Source of the DNA: Euryodendron excelsum | Taxonomy: Eukaryota; Streptophyta; Magnoliopsida; Ericales; Pentaphylacaceae | DNA length: 64,000 nucleotides | Direction of reading: 5' to 3' | NCBI GenBank assembly: GCA_033060915.1 | Contig: CM065378.1 | Span: forward strand, 31,882,001-31,946,000 | Shown: one piece after another, positions 1 to 10,155 of the stretch | Position numbering within the stretch: position 1 is the first letter of the stretch | Layout of the letters: the number at the start of each line of letters is the position of its first letter | The notes under the pieces: generated by a model | What the model saw: only the letters and a program-made list of their open reading frames with translations | What the model was told of the DNA's origin: nothing | The model's database searches: none | Program-made: the position numbers and the translations under genes

Positions 1-559
1 TTGGCTAATTCAATGCACAAACTCCCAATTTGGTATTGACCCTAGTTAAATCGATGGTATTAACCTTTGATTCTCCCATTGACCATGTATCTAATTTCAA
101 TGATTTGAGAATTATTGATTTTCAAAGTTAAATCCTCCGAATCAAACACTCTTGATTGTTATGTTTGATTTGAGTTATAAACCTCATTGAAAGTCTTGAA
201 TGAATTGGATGATTGGATTAATAGAGCCTAATTCCCTTTTAATTGCTTTAAATCTAATTTCAATTTGCTTTAATTTAATTGCCTAGTTATTAATTACTTT
301 TATTTTCATTGCAATAGTTTAGTAATTCAAAACTCTCATCAAAACCCAAAAGATTTTCAGTATATTTTATTTTATTTTTATTTTGTTTAGATTTAATTAA
401 AGTAATTTCCATTCAATCCAAGTTAGCTTAGTGTGAATTGAGTGCTATAGCCTATATTGGACTTGATCATTGGAGAAATACGATTCTGAACTTCTCGAAT
501 AAACTATAACAGTCAACCGTGCACTTGTAGATAAATAGAGCAACTTTGAGGGTGAGTCA
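1..559 (+). repeat. Inverted 3' half of an LTR (family A)
   Basis: Read on the minus strand, this stretch matches the segment that begins just inside the tRNA-Asp primer-binding site at 13,885 and runs to about 14,430, over several hundred bases with scattered differences. It is the 3' (U5-side) half of the family A LTR, but it lies in the orientation opposite to the other half at 560-1,221. The LTR terminus (GGTGAGTCA) falls at 559, exactly at the switch of orientation. The remainder of the inverted piece presumably lies left of the window. No gene is present. Confidence 0.7.
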
Positions 560-1221
560 GCCTCCTACCTAAAACTAAGCCCAATTCCTCAAAACGTCGG
601 TCCAAAACAATGTTTAAAACTCACTTTTTGTGAAATGCGTTTGAACGGCGTCTGACAGGCGTCTGATGAGCGTCCAGACGCACTTCGGATGCAAAAAAAA
701 CAATCTGGAAGTCGAAATACCGTCAGGACAGACTTTAGACGTACTGTTTGGATAGGTACTATTCATCGTTCGGATGAGTACTATTCATCATTTGGACATT
801 CACCGTTCGGATGGTATTGTTCATCGTTTGGCTGGTATTGTTCATTGTTCAGACGGTCAGTAACCTTGAAACTTGAATTTGACCATATTAAAGGTTGATT
901 CAGCCGATGCACAGTAAAGACAAAGTTGTAGATCTTGAAATATTCTTTCTAATGATGCAAAAATTAGCTTAATCGGACATCAGATTAAAAAGTTATGGCC
1001 ATAATACCGAGACAATTTGGAATTCTTATCACCAGTTTGTTAGTTTTGAACTTGCTTTGATCATTCTTATTTCTTTTTGCCTTTATTAGCTTCTATAACT
1101 TACAAAACAAACAAAAAAAATAATTAAACATATATCTAACTAAAACAAGACAATTAATACTAATCTAAGTTTAACAAAGTACAAATTAAAGGTTTATGAT
1201 TACACTTTTATGGTGTAATCA
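560..1221 (-). mobile_element. 5' half of the 3' LTR of retrotransposon A
   Basis: This matches 14,812-15,382 in the same orientation, including the stretch with repeated GTTCGGA/GTTTGGA motifs near 660-860 and the tail TGATTACACTTTTATG. On the minus strand the LTR starts TGATTACACC at 1,221, next to a polypurine tract, so this is the 3' LTR of a minus-strand element whose 5' LTR is at 13,885-15,382. The very start is a short palindrome (TGATTACACC against GGTGTAATCA). A short open frame at 689-898 is judged spurious. Confidence 0.75.
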
Positions 1222-1231
1222 CACCCCTCAA
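1222..1231 (-). other. Polypurine tract of retrotransposon A
   Basis: On the minus strand the bases just before the LTR read TTGAGGGGTG, a purine-rich tract directly abutting TGATTACACC. A polypurine tract next to an LTR start primes plus-strand DNA synthesis. It marks the 560-1,221 LTR as the 3' copy. The preceding 3' untranslated stretch (TAAGGACAAGTAAAATGTAA on the minus strand) resembles the 3' ends of Tat/Athila-type plant gypsy elements. Confidence 0.7.
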
Positions 1232-1564
1232 CTTACATTTTACTTGTCCTTAGCAAAAATTATCACAGATATGAAGGATAATCTTCATTTTCGTAGGAGT
1301 CACGGATGTATTTAGCTTTTGTACCAAGTTTTTAAACCCCTAGGTTACCCCTAGTGGTATCTCGTGAGGGTTTTCAGTAATGATACCCACAAATATCCTT
1401 TTGTGAATTGTAAATCAAGATAAGAATAAGGAATGAATACATAATCTTACTCAAGTCAACATTAGATGCAATTCCAAACTCCTAACACTTGCATTAAAAC
1501 GTAACATGTCATATGCTTGTCTTTTTCAACCACGTTGCTAAAAATTGCTTATCTATGCCTAGAT
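1232..1564 (-). mobile_element. Internal (3' UTR-side) remnant of retrotransposon A
   Basis: This lies between the polypurine tract of A and the inferred end of the inserted LTR-B. No reading frame of note is visible. It is assigned to A by position only; the junction with LTR-B near 1,565 is approximate, and I could not find a convincing target duplication. Confidence 0.45.
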
Positions 1565-2927
1565 TGTGAGAATTTAAACACCCAAGTGCAAGTGCGGCGA
1601 AGTAGCAGTTAAAATAACCCGATAAGAACGAGGTCGATCCATAGGAAATGAAGTTCTAAATTATATAAAATGTCACAGTTACGGTGGTAGGTGCCAGAAT
1701 TCACCCCAGGTAATAGGTTAGATACTGATTAAGTCATGTTAGACATAAAAGCGTCACAGACGGTTTAAGTTGGAAACTAAACCAACTAGTTTGAATTTCA
1801 TCTCTTGCTGATAAGGTCTGGACAAAAATTGCAAAAATAGTATCCAAAAGAAAAATATTTTGTCTTTGAGAGATTTGATGGTTGTTAAACTAGACTGCAA
1901 AAAGAAATAGATTCAAAACAATCTTGGATCCAATTGATTCGATCACATGACTTTCTTGGGATTGATCAATATAGGTTTATCATTTGTCAATCATTTGACC
2001 TCCTTGAGCCTCATAAACCAACAAATGAGAATATTCAATGATAATCAAATATTAGAATATTACCTTAAAATCATGAACTCTTGCCATCGACTTTTAAACA
2101 CTAAGTAATACTTTGTCAGAGTATAAGTCTAATAAGCATAATTAAAGGCACATGTTTTCAAAGGTTCGAGCTAGATACTTATTAAATTATTATTGAAGAC
2201 CCTCACCATCGATTTGCATATACCAGCTGCTTTATCAAGGCAGAAAGTATTACAAACATAGTTAAAAATTTAAATTTTAAAAAGGATCTAGATTTTAATT
2301 ACCAAAAATATAAAAACAATCAATTCCAGATTAAGATTAAGAGCCTTAGGTCTCTATCAGAGGTTTGTATATAAAAACTTACTAGACAGAGGACCCATAT
2401 AAAATATACAAGCATCTAAAATGTGATAAGTAAACCAGCATCTACTTTACTTTTATACTACTCGTATATTAATTACGATACTCCTCAACATAAACTTATT
2501 TAAAAAATACAAAATCATTACGTGTATAAAATATATGTGCCTGTACTCAAGCATGCAATATACTGAATGTGTGCAAAAACTATAAGTTTTCAAATAAATC
2601 TAGAATGGAAAGACAAATCTTAATTGATTATTTCAATACCATCACGTGGTCTTCACAATTGGTTTCAATAATAAAACTAGCTACTCATAATAATAAAAAG
2701 ACATAATTTGAAAGAAAATGACTTTGTAAATAAAAAGGTTTATTATAGCAGAATAATAGTAAAGAAAAGACTGAAAGCTGACTTAAAAACACTAACAAAC
2801 TAACTAGAAATCTACACCTGAAAATGAAACAACTAAATGTGGAGCTCCTTAGCTTTAAACTTCCTCTCTATTGGCCTCCCTCTCTGGCTCTCTTCTGAAG
2901 CTCTCTTTTTTCTTCTCATGGCTCTCC

Positions 2928-2935
2928 TATTTATA
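2928..2935 (-). promoter_or_regulatory. TATA box of LTR-B
   Basis: TATAAATA on the minus strand. It lies downstream of the AT-rich tandem array and upstream of the part of the LTR that would be transcribed. The second LTR-B copy has TATAAATTA at a comparable place near 50,679. It is a putative promoter of a degenerate element; activity is unknown. Confidence 0.45.
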
Positions 2936-2980
2936 GAAGATGAAAAGAAATTTTTTTTATTATTTTATTATTTTTTAATT

Positions 2981-3140
2981 ACACCACTAACTTTTATATA
3001 TTTATAATATTATACCACTAATTTATAAATATATATAATATTATATCACTAATTTATAAACATATATAAAATATTATACCTACTAATTGATATATATATA
3101 TATATATATAATATCCACTAATATATATAAATATAATATA
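2981..3140. repeat. AT-rich minisatellite within LTR-B, first half
   Basis: Degenerate tandem units of roughly 30-45 bp built on CCACTAAT followed by TATATATAA-type sequence. The array is cut by the insertion at 3,141 and continues at 9,804-9,958. A related array in opposite orientation (units with GTTAGTGG) lies at 50,345-50,475 in the second LTR-B copy, so the array is an original part of the LTR. Confidence 0.7.
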
Positions 3141-3299
3141 TGTAAGCACCCTATTTTTGCCCGCTCGGCAATCTCCGGCCCGATCGGACTCAGTTTTCAA
3201 ACATCACCACACATGCAAGCTCAAGACGAGCCTTTCAAACTCCAATCCAATTAACTAGTCGCTTTTCGGGCCCACAAAGCCCAAATAAAGCCATAAACA

Positions 3300-3660
3300 T
3301 CATTTCAAGCAGCTTTCCGGGACCCAACGGTCTCGAAAACCAATGTCACCCAGGTAGCTTTCCAAGATCAGGCGATTTCGGGGCCAACACATTTTCAAAT
3401 TCTAGATGGTTCACTTCTGGCGCCTACTAGCCCGCCAATGTAGAATGTCCGTTGTTCGGTAGTTCTTCGCGACTAGGCATTCTCGGAGACCAACACCACC
3501 ATCACATGTAGCTTTCTAAGACCAGGCCTTTTCAGAAACTAACACCACCCTATAGGTACCTTTTTGAGACCGGGCGGTCTCAGGGACCAACACCGCACAT
3601 GTAGCTTTCCTAGACTGGACGGTCTAGGGAACTAACACCTAGGTCAACACCAGCACCTGC
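3300..3660. repeat. Tandem motif array in the large LTR (about 60 bp units)
   Basis: Successive units share TAGCTTTCC...AGAC/GATC, then GG(C/A)GGTCT, then CCAACACC. Six or so diverged copies are visible. The array lies in the U3 side of the LTR upstream of its TATA box. Confidence 0.55.
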
Positions 3661-4079
3661 TAGCTCGACTCAGTGAAAAATGACCAAACCTGCCCCTTGG
3701 GCTTCCAGGCACGTTTTGAGAAAGTTCAAAATCCCTCAAAATGGTAAGTCTACCCTTCTGAAGTGCTACTAAGCATTTAGGCGTACTCCACACGCCATTC
3801 GATCTAATTCCGGTCCCATTCCAGCCAAAATGAACATTTTGCCCCTAAATGCCCCAGCATTGCACAAATCCCATCGAACAGTGAAAGACTCTCCTGGGAT
3901 CATCCCAGAATGACTCGGCATGCTTGACATAACACTCCGATCCATTCCTGATCATTTCCAATCGGACTCGATCAAAATGACAATTTTACCCTTGACAACC
4001 CGAAAGCGCCCCGAAACAGCACCGGTCTTAGGATTTTGAATGGTGGGTCTTGTCATACACCCCTGTTTAACCTAAAAAG

Positions 4080-4640
4080 GACCTTATGACATGAAACACC
4101 CTCGACTCAATAAAAGTTCCCTGGAGCGTCTCGTAGATGCTCCACCAAAATTGCCTTTTTTCCCGATTCCCTAGCTATAACGCACCGTTAAATGACTTAA
4201 GAAATGCGTAAACCGGAGAATTTGCAAAAGCTCATCCATAGGTCTTTCCATTGATATGGTTCGATTAGATAGATCGCTCCCTGAAGTCCCTCATCGCGTG
4301 GGTCGAAAATCGCTATTTTCAGCAACCCCCTAGAGTGTCTCACAGATGCTCCGCCAAGGTTGACTTTTTCTCCAATTTCCTGATTAAAACGCACCATCAA
4401 ATGACTTGAGAAATGCGTAAATTAAAGAATTTTCGAAAGTATTTTCAGAGTACTTTCCATCGGTACGGTCCGATCGGAGAGATCACTTCCCAATGGCCTC
4501 GATCACACTGCACAAAAATAACTACTTTTGAAACCCCACGGAACGTATCACAAATGCTCTGCAAAAATGTGATTTCAAGCACATTTCCCAAGACAATATC
4601 TCATGCTTCCAAATACCGTTCAAGCTTTTCAAAAACACGA
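4080..4640. repeat. About 210-bp tandem repeat in the large LTR
   Basis: GACTTAAGAAATGCGTAAA near 4,194 recurs as GACTTGAGAAATGCGTAAA about 210 bp later. Other shared blocks include GATGCTCC(A/G)CCAA and the GGT(A/T)CGGTCCGAT-type block. About two and a half diverged copies are visible. Short open frames across it are by-products of the repeat. Confidence 0.6.
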
Positions 4641-4942
4641 AAGTTCATGAGAAACCCTAGGAGAACACCGTAGATGCAATCGATTCCCTTGAAACCTTCC
4701 CGATTTGCTCAATTGTCGAGGTGAAGTTTAAATGAACACTCCCGGGGATAGAGCGTATGCTACATGCGCCCAGATTTTGATCAAATCGACCAAAGTTTGA
4801 TTAACCGTCAGGATTTAGCTAGTACAATGAGTGCCACATGGCATTCTGGCAATGGAATAGTACTGGCACATGTGCTACATGCGCCAGAGTAAATTTTGGC
4901 CAAGTGCATGTAGCACATGCGCCAGGCCTCTCTTAGGTTGCC

Positions 4943-4950
4943 TATAAATA
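4943..4950 (+). promoter_or_regulatory. TATA box of the large LTR
   Basis: TATAAATA on the + strand, preceded by a pair of nearly palindromic blocks (GTGCTACATGCGCC at about 4,870 and TGTAGCACATGCGCC at about 4,910) that could be regulatory. The transcript would start shortly downstream. Confidence 0.5.
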
Positions 4951-5720
4951 CTGGCCTCTCTCTTTGCATATTCCAGAACTAAAAATTGATGCGAAACTTT
5001 GCTGAAACTACTCCCAAACCTCGAATCTCTATACACATCCCACTCCTCTAACACTTAGACTAGATTTCACCTCCCCCTAACCCATACACTTCACCTATAT
5101 AGCCCTATACACCACAGAACTCCTCCTTCCAGCCCTTTAAGCCTACTTGAAGCCATCCAAGTTCAAATCAAGGCATCTATAGAAGATTGCAAGTGTATTG
5201 AAGGTAAAAGGTGGTATTTTTTTTTACATTTTTGTTTTCTCCCACTCCTCTTTTCTCCCTCCTAGCCTACTTAGGCTATTCTTTATTTTAACCCCTCATC
5301 TTTTACCCTTCTTTCTTGCATGCTTAAAGTAAGAGGGCTCCTAGCTCATGCCTAGAGGAAAGTTAGTGAGAGCCACCATGTAGGGGAACCTCTCACTAGC
5401 CTACTTTAAAATGGTATGGTCTTAGAATCCCTTGATTATGTGGTGTAGCCTAAAACCTTGTATGTATTCATGACCCTCTTGCATATTTCTATCTTGTTTA
5501 TGTCTTGTGTGCTTGACTTTATTTTCATGTTCATAACCATGTTTTTTAAAGCTTACACCATTCTTGTTTCCATGCCATTTTCAAGCTCAATACTTCCTTC
5601 AAAAAGTTTTTAAGAGTTAGTCCCTTGAAATTTAGGATGATACTTTAGAAAATCAAGCCTTAGAAAATTCCCCATTAACGCTCACTCCCCTTTTTGCATC
5701 ATTGCACTCCAACTTGCATA

Positions 5721-5998
5721 AAAATGATTTTCAAACTCTCTAATTCCCAAGGTTACTATTCTCTCAAGTTTAGTGGTTGAAATGACCCTATGAAACCCTC
5801 TCTTGAGTGGTCTCCCTTTTGTATTAGCCATATGAGCCCTAAATCATTAGAACGGTTCCCTTCTCTTTTCATTCTTGCATAAAAATTGTTTTCAAACTCT
5901 CTAATTCCCAATGTTACTATTCTCTCAAGTTTAGTGGTTAAAATGGCCCCATGGAACCCTCTCTTAAGTGGTCTCCCTTTTACATTGGCCATAGGAAC
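5721..5998. repeat. 161-bp tandem duplication in the large LTR
   Basis: The block starting TCAAACTCTCTAATTCCCAA at 5,731 recurs at 5,892, followed in both copies by a CTCTCAAGTTTAGTGGTT block and a CTCTCTT(G/A)AGTGGTCTCCC block. Two copies with few differences. Confidence 0.75.
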
Positions 5999-6239
5999 CT
6001 TAACTTGTTAAGAAGGTTCCCTTTGAAAAATGATTTTCAAAATCTTTTTCTCAAAAACGGTTTTCAAAGATTCATCATCTCCATCTTTGCATTAAAAGTG
6101 GTTTTCCAAAGTTGTCACCATTGTGTTTATTCTTGAAATCCATACTCTTATCAAGATAAAGGTTATAATGGTCCCAGGAAAACCTTCTTTAGAATGGTTT
6201 TTTAACACCAACCATACAAACCATACTCTTGGCTAGAGT

Positions 6240-6500
6240 TAATAGGCTAACTTAACCCTTGTTATCCAACCCTAGGTTAACTTGACCCTTGTTATCTAAA
6301 CCCATGTTAGTTGACCCTAGGTCACCTTAACCCTAGGTTAACCAAACCTTAGTTGATTAACCCTAGGTCACTTTAACCCTAGGTTAACCAAACCCTAGTT
6401 GATTAACCCTAGGTCACCTCAACCTTAGGTTAATCTAACCCAAGTTAGTTGATCTTAGGTACCCCTTAACCTTAGGCCAATCCAACCTAGGTTAGTATAC
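6240..6500. repeat. 46-bp minisatellite (CCCTAGGTTAAC-type)
   Basis: Units contain ACCCTAGGTCAC, CCCTAGGTTAACCAAACC and TAGTTGATTA. The GTCAC landmark recurs at about 6,321, 6,367 and 6,413, giving a 46-bp period, with more diverged units either side. The CCCTAGGTTAA motifs only superficially resemble plant telomere sequence. Confidence 0.75.
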
Positions 6501-6784
6501 TTCAAGGTTCCAACTCGTGGACTCCTTTTAAATGATCTTTCTATTTAAAACTATCCTCATGACTCATTTTTCCAAAGCCTCTTACTCTCTTGAGATTTCA
6601 AAAACTAACTCTACAACCTCCTCAAATGCTTCTACACTCCATCTTTAAAGTATTTCCAAAAATGTTTTTAAGAACTCATAACCTAAGGTGTCCCTACCCC
6701 TTCTATGGTTAGGGATTTTAAAGGAAGGTGATATATCAAGAACAACCTCCAAGGTTGTCCTTATTAGGGTTCCAAAGTCCTAGG

Positions 6785-8723
6785 TGTTGGCCCAAAAGGC
6801 AACTCAAGAGGGGGGGTGAATTGGGTTTTTCAAAGATTTAAAGCAATTAAGATTAATTAAAATTAATCTCATCAAAGTGACAGTGATCAATCTAAAAATA
6901 AAGCAATGTAATCAAAGGAAGAATAGAAAACAGAGCAATAGAAAAAACAAAGAGAATTACTGAGGTTCAACCACAATCCGTGGTCTAAGTCCTCACCCCC
7001 AGATCCCCTTGAAGTCTTTTCTCCATTATGTAATCTCCAATTACAAATGGATGCTGATTGACCAAGTGCTCAGCTCACTATATACACAAAAACTTCTTCC
7101 CAAGTTCTTCAGCCACCAAGTGGTTTTATCCAAGATCCACTCAAATTTATAAGAGTTTTTTTTTCCACAAGAGAAATCTTAAACTCTCACTTACAAGTGT
7201 GTATAGATATACAAACGATTTACAAACTCTCTAACAACAGTGGATTAAACAATCAAAGCTCACAAAGTGAAGACAAGAAGAATTTTCAGGATTTTCAGTT
7301 GATTAGTCAATGGATGTTTGTTTCTTGTCTCTCTTATTGTATAAATGTTGTTGGAAGCTTGTATATAAACTCATGTATTGATTTCATTTATTGGAGGTTG
7401 TTGGGATTCATTTAATGCACGTCCAGTTCGTTATAACGTTAGAAAAAGTAGCCGTTATATCGCAGGGGTTGGCTCTTAGGCTTAATGGGTCGACTCTTCT
7501 GGTCTGCATTTTCTAGATGTTGTCTACTGTCTCCAAGTATCGACTCTTCATATCCATGATTCAGCTCATTGATTATTCTGTCTTCAAGTCATTTTGCTTC
7601 TGTCTTCATGAGTCAGCTCTTCATTTCCATGAGTCGGCTTATTGCATAGAAATCTTGCTTTTGTCTTCATGAGCGTTTCTTTATATTAAAGGGTCAGCTC
7701 ATTGATCATTTAGTCTTCAAGTTTTTTGCTTCTGTCTTCATAAGTTGGCTCTTCATTTCCATGAGTTGGCTCATTGCCCAAAAATCTTCATTCTGTCTTT
7801 CAATGATTAAATTCATCTTCAGCAACAGTATAAGATCTTCAAGGAGTCTTCTCTTTGGGGTATGATGATCAATCAAAACTCTTTAACTCATCAAAGTTGA
7901 CTTCTATTCAATTTGGATTGAATCAATCATTTGATATTTAACTTTTCTTGATTTTCGAACTGTCAGGGCTTTATCTTGTCAATGTTGATCTCTTCTTCTT
8001 TGTTACAAAACTTCCTCTTTCATTGTAGAGCTTTCTCTTCTAATGCTAAGCTTTCCCTTTTATGTAGAGCTTCAAAATGCTTCATTGCCGATTTCTTTTC
8101 TTCGTTAGCAAATCTTCTTTCTTCTTTGGAATGACCTCAATGAGACTTTTGTAAGCTTAATGAATCTCTTCATACATATTATCTTCATTGATTCTTTATA
8201 TATCAGAAGAATTCTTTGCTTGGATTCCATGTAGAGATTAAGCAATCAAGATGAATCTTCTTCTTAAGCAACTTTCAATCACATTATTTTGAATCGACCT
8301 TTTGCATACTTGATGAAGTTTTCTTTTGAGTTTTTTCAATTTCTTCATAATTGAATCATTTTCAACTGATCTTTGCACACTCTGATGAAGTCTTTAATCT
8401 TTTTGAGTGCAAGTTAACTTCATTGAGTCTATGCATATATGATGAAAGCTTTATTTGAACACCTTCAATATCTTCGAATGCAACATTTGTTTGAAGTAGA
8501 AATATGCGTCAATACTCTGTTTGCTTCATTGCATAGCTCTTAGAGTTCATTACTTAATCCTCAGCTTGCTGTGCATTCACTTTAACATGTATTAGATTTA
8601 AAGTTGAATTTTAAGTCTAAATTATAAACTTTATTAATTTGCACACTAAGTAAATGCATTAGTAAAATAACACAAGGTTTGGTTATCATCAAAATGAATA
8701 TGGGGATCAACCTTGAGTCAACA
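6785..8723 (-). mobile_element. Copia-like solo LTR, copy 1
   Basis: A unit with TGTTGGCCC at the left and GAGTCAACA at the right, flanked by a perfect 5-bp duplication CTAGG (6,780-6,784 and 8,724-8,728). It is the reverse-oriented homologue of 55,055-57,139. The end next to 6,785 contains GAGGGGGGGTGAATTGGGT, and 6,963-7,020 a block on GAGGACTTAGACCACGG, both typical of the U5 side of SIRE/Maximus-type copia LTRs (from memory). It carries a tandem array of sequences on ATGAGTC(G/A)GCTC. No coding sequence; frames at 7,197-7,415 are spurious. Confidence 0.75.
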
Positions 8724-9803
8724 CTAGGTGTTTTCAAAAATCACTTTCAAAAACCAATTTACTAAAAAGCTCTAAAATCATACCTCCAAGGTTTTCGAAA
8801 TAAGACCTCAAAACATTTTCAAAACTCTCTTGAGTTATTTTAAAGCATTCCCAAAACATCATCAATTATTCCAAAACACTTTAAAACCTTATTTCAAGAG
8901 CACTTTTCAAAAACCTGCAAGTCCTACTCTAAAAATACTCCAACATCCGATTTGAAAACTCTCAAGTTCTCTTCTTTTAAAGACCACAAAGTGTCTTCAG
9001 ACTTTTACAAAGACCTCAAAGTGTCTTCAAATATTCCAAAGGCCTTAATGCGCCTATTTTTTATCGGGCTCTTGCCCGAATTACGAATGACCTGATTCTC
9101 GCCAAATGAGATACTTAAGCAGCATAAAATGGTGCGGTCATAACTTTAATTTCAACTCCAATCCCCTTTTCAAAAATTTCTATCAATTCAAAATTCAAAA
9201 TTTTTATCTCAAACCCCTTCAAAACTTCCATGTTTTCAAACTTCTTTCAAAACTTGCATCATGCATCATTCATCCAAAAAGTGATGACTAAACCCTGTTT
9301 TCAGAATTCTAAAGTGGACATTAAGTGGGTAATGGTAACCGATTATTTTAGTGAGTGAACTAAGGGTGATTAGACATATAGGTACCAAAAGGGCGAGGTA
9401 GTGTGATGATCTTAGGATATCTTCTCTACACGTAACCAACCCCCGGACCATAGATTTCTATTTTCGAAAGACCAAAATGGAGTTATTTTCAAAAAGGGCT
9501 TAAATCTTTCCAAAAGTTGCCAAACAACCTATTTTCTTAAAAACCCACTCTCGAGGGAGTCTTTCAAAACCTTTTCCAAAAACCCTAAGTTTAATCTTCG
9601 GATTAATACTTAGTTTTAGGTGACCTAACTCACCTTAATCAAGTTAGGTGGCGACTCCTACTTTTCTAAAAAACCCTTAATCAAACCAATTTCAAGTTTA
9701 AACCTAGTCGCATTCGTCCTTTTAGAAAGATGAGTTCTAATGACAGAGTTTCGAGTTTTCCCAAGCCAAAAGGACTTGGTGGTCTAAAAACCGGGGCCCA
9801 ACA

Positions 9804-9958
9804 ATATATATGCATTAATATATATAAATATAATAGTATACCCACTAAGTAATATATATAATATATCCACTAATATATATATAAATATAATATATATCCA
9901 CTAATTATATATGTACATAATATATCCACTAATATATATAGAAATATAATATAACATA
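9804..9958. repeat. AT-rich minisatellite within LTR-B, second half
   Basis: Continuation of the array at 2,981-3,140 after the inserted 6.66-kb LTR. The TATCCACTAATATATAT unit is repeated several times with small length differences. Confidence 0.7.
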
Positions 9959-10155
9959 ATACATTAAATTAACACCCGAATAAATATCTGTGTGCCTGCG
10001 GGCTTCATTTTACTTAGTTTTAGCTTCAAATCTGCACAAGACACGAAAAATATAAAAAATACCAAAATTATATTAAAAATAATAAATAGTATATAAATAA
10101 GTACTAGCAATAGATTACAATTAGAGATTTTGATTGTACTTTTAGAGTACAATCA

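Larger units (their letters stand above)
3141..9803 (+). mobile_element. Very large solo LTR (about 4.7 kb), interrupted
   Basis: It begins TGTAAGCACCC and ends GGGGCCCAACA, the TG...CA form of LTR ends, and is flanked by ATATA at 3,136-3,140 and 9,804-9,808. Without the nested 1.9-kb insertion it is about 4.7 kb. A TATA box lies at 4,943-4,950, and GGTGGCGACTCC near 9,648 resembles the U5 side of some plant gypsy LTRs. No polypurine tract, primer-binding site or pol sequence is associated, so it is a solo LTR. LTRs of this size are known in the Ogre/Tat lineage; that assignment rests on length only. The short target duplication in an AT repeat is weak alone, but the insertion also cuts the LTR-B array cleanly. 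Confidence 0.7.
1565..10155 (-). mobile_element. LTR-B, solo LTR split by a later insertion
   Basis: The minus strand starts TGATTGTACTC at 10,155 and runs through 9,804, resumes at 3,140 and continues to about 1,565 (roughly 1.9 kb without the insert). The part at 9,960-10,155 matches a second copy that starts at 50,151 on the + strand, including the shared core GATTTGAAGCTAAAAC. The part at 2,740-2,830 matches 50,765-50,850 of that copy. A TATA box at 2,928-2,935 fits an LTR promoter. No polypurine tract precedes the start and no primer-binding site follows the end, so a solo LTR is the simplest reading. The boundary near 1,565 is approximate. Confidence 0.6.

Noticed and set aside
6240..6500. 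Interstitial telomeric repeats
   Set aside because: CCCTAGGTTAA motifs look similar to plant telomere units, but the period is 46 bp and there is no run of 7-bp units.
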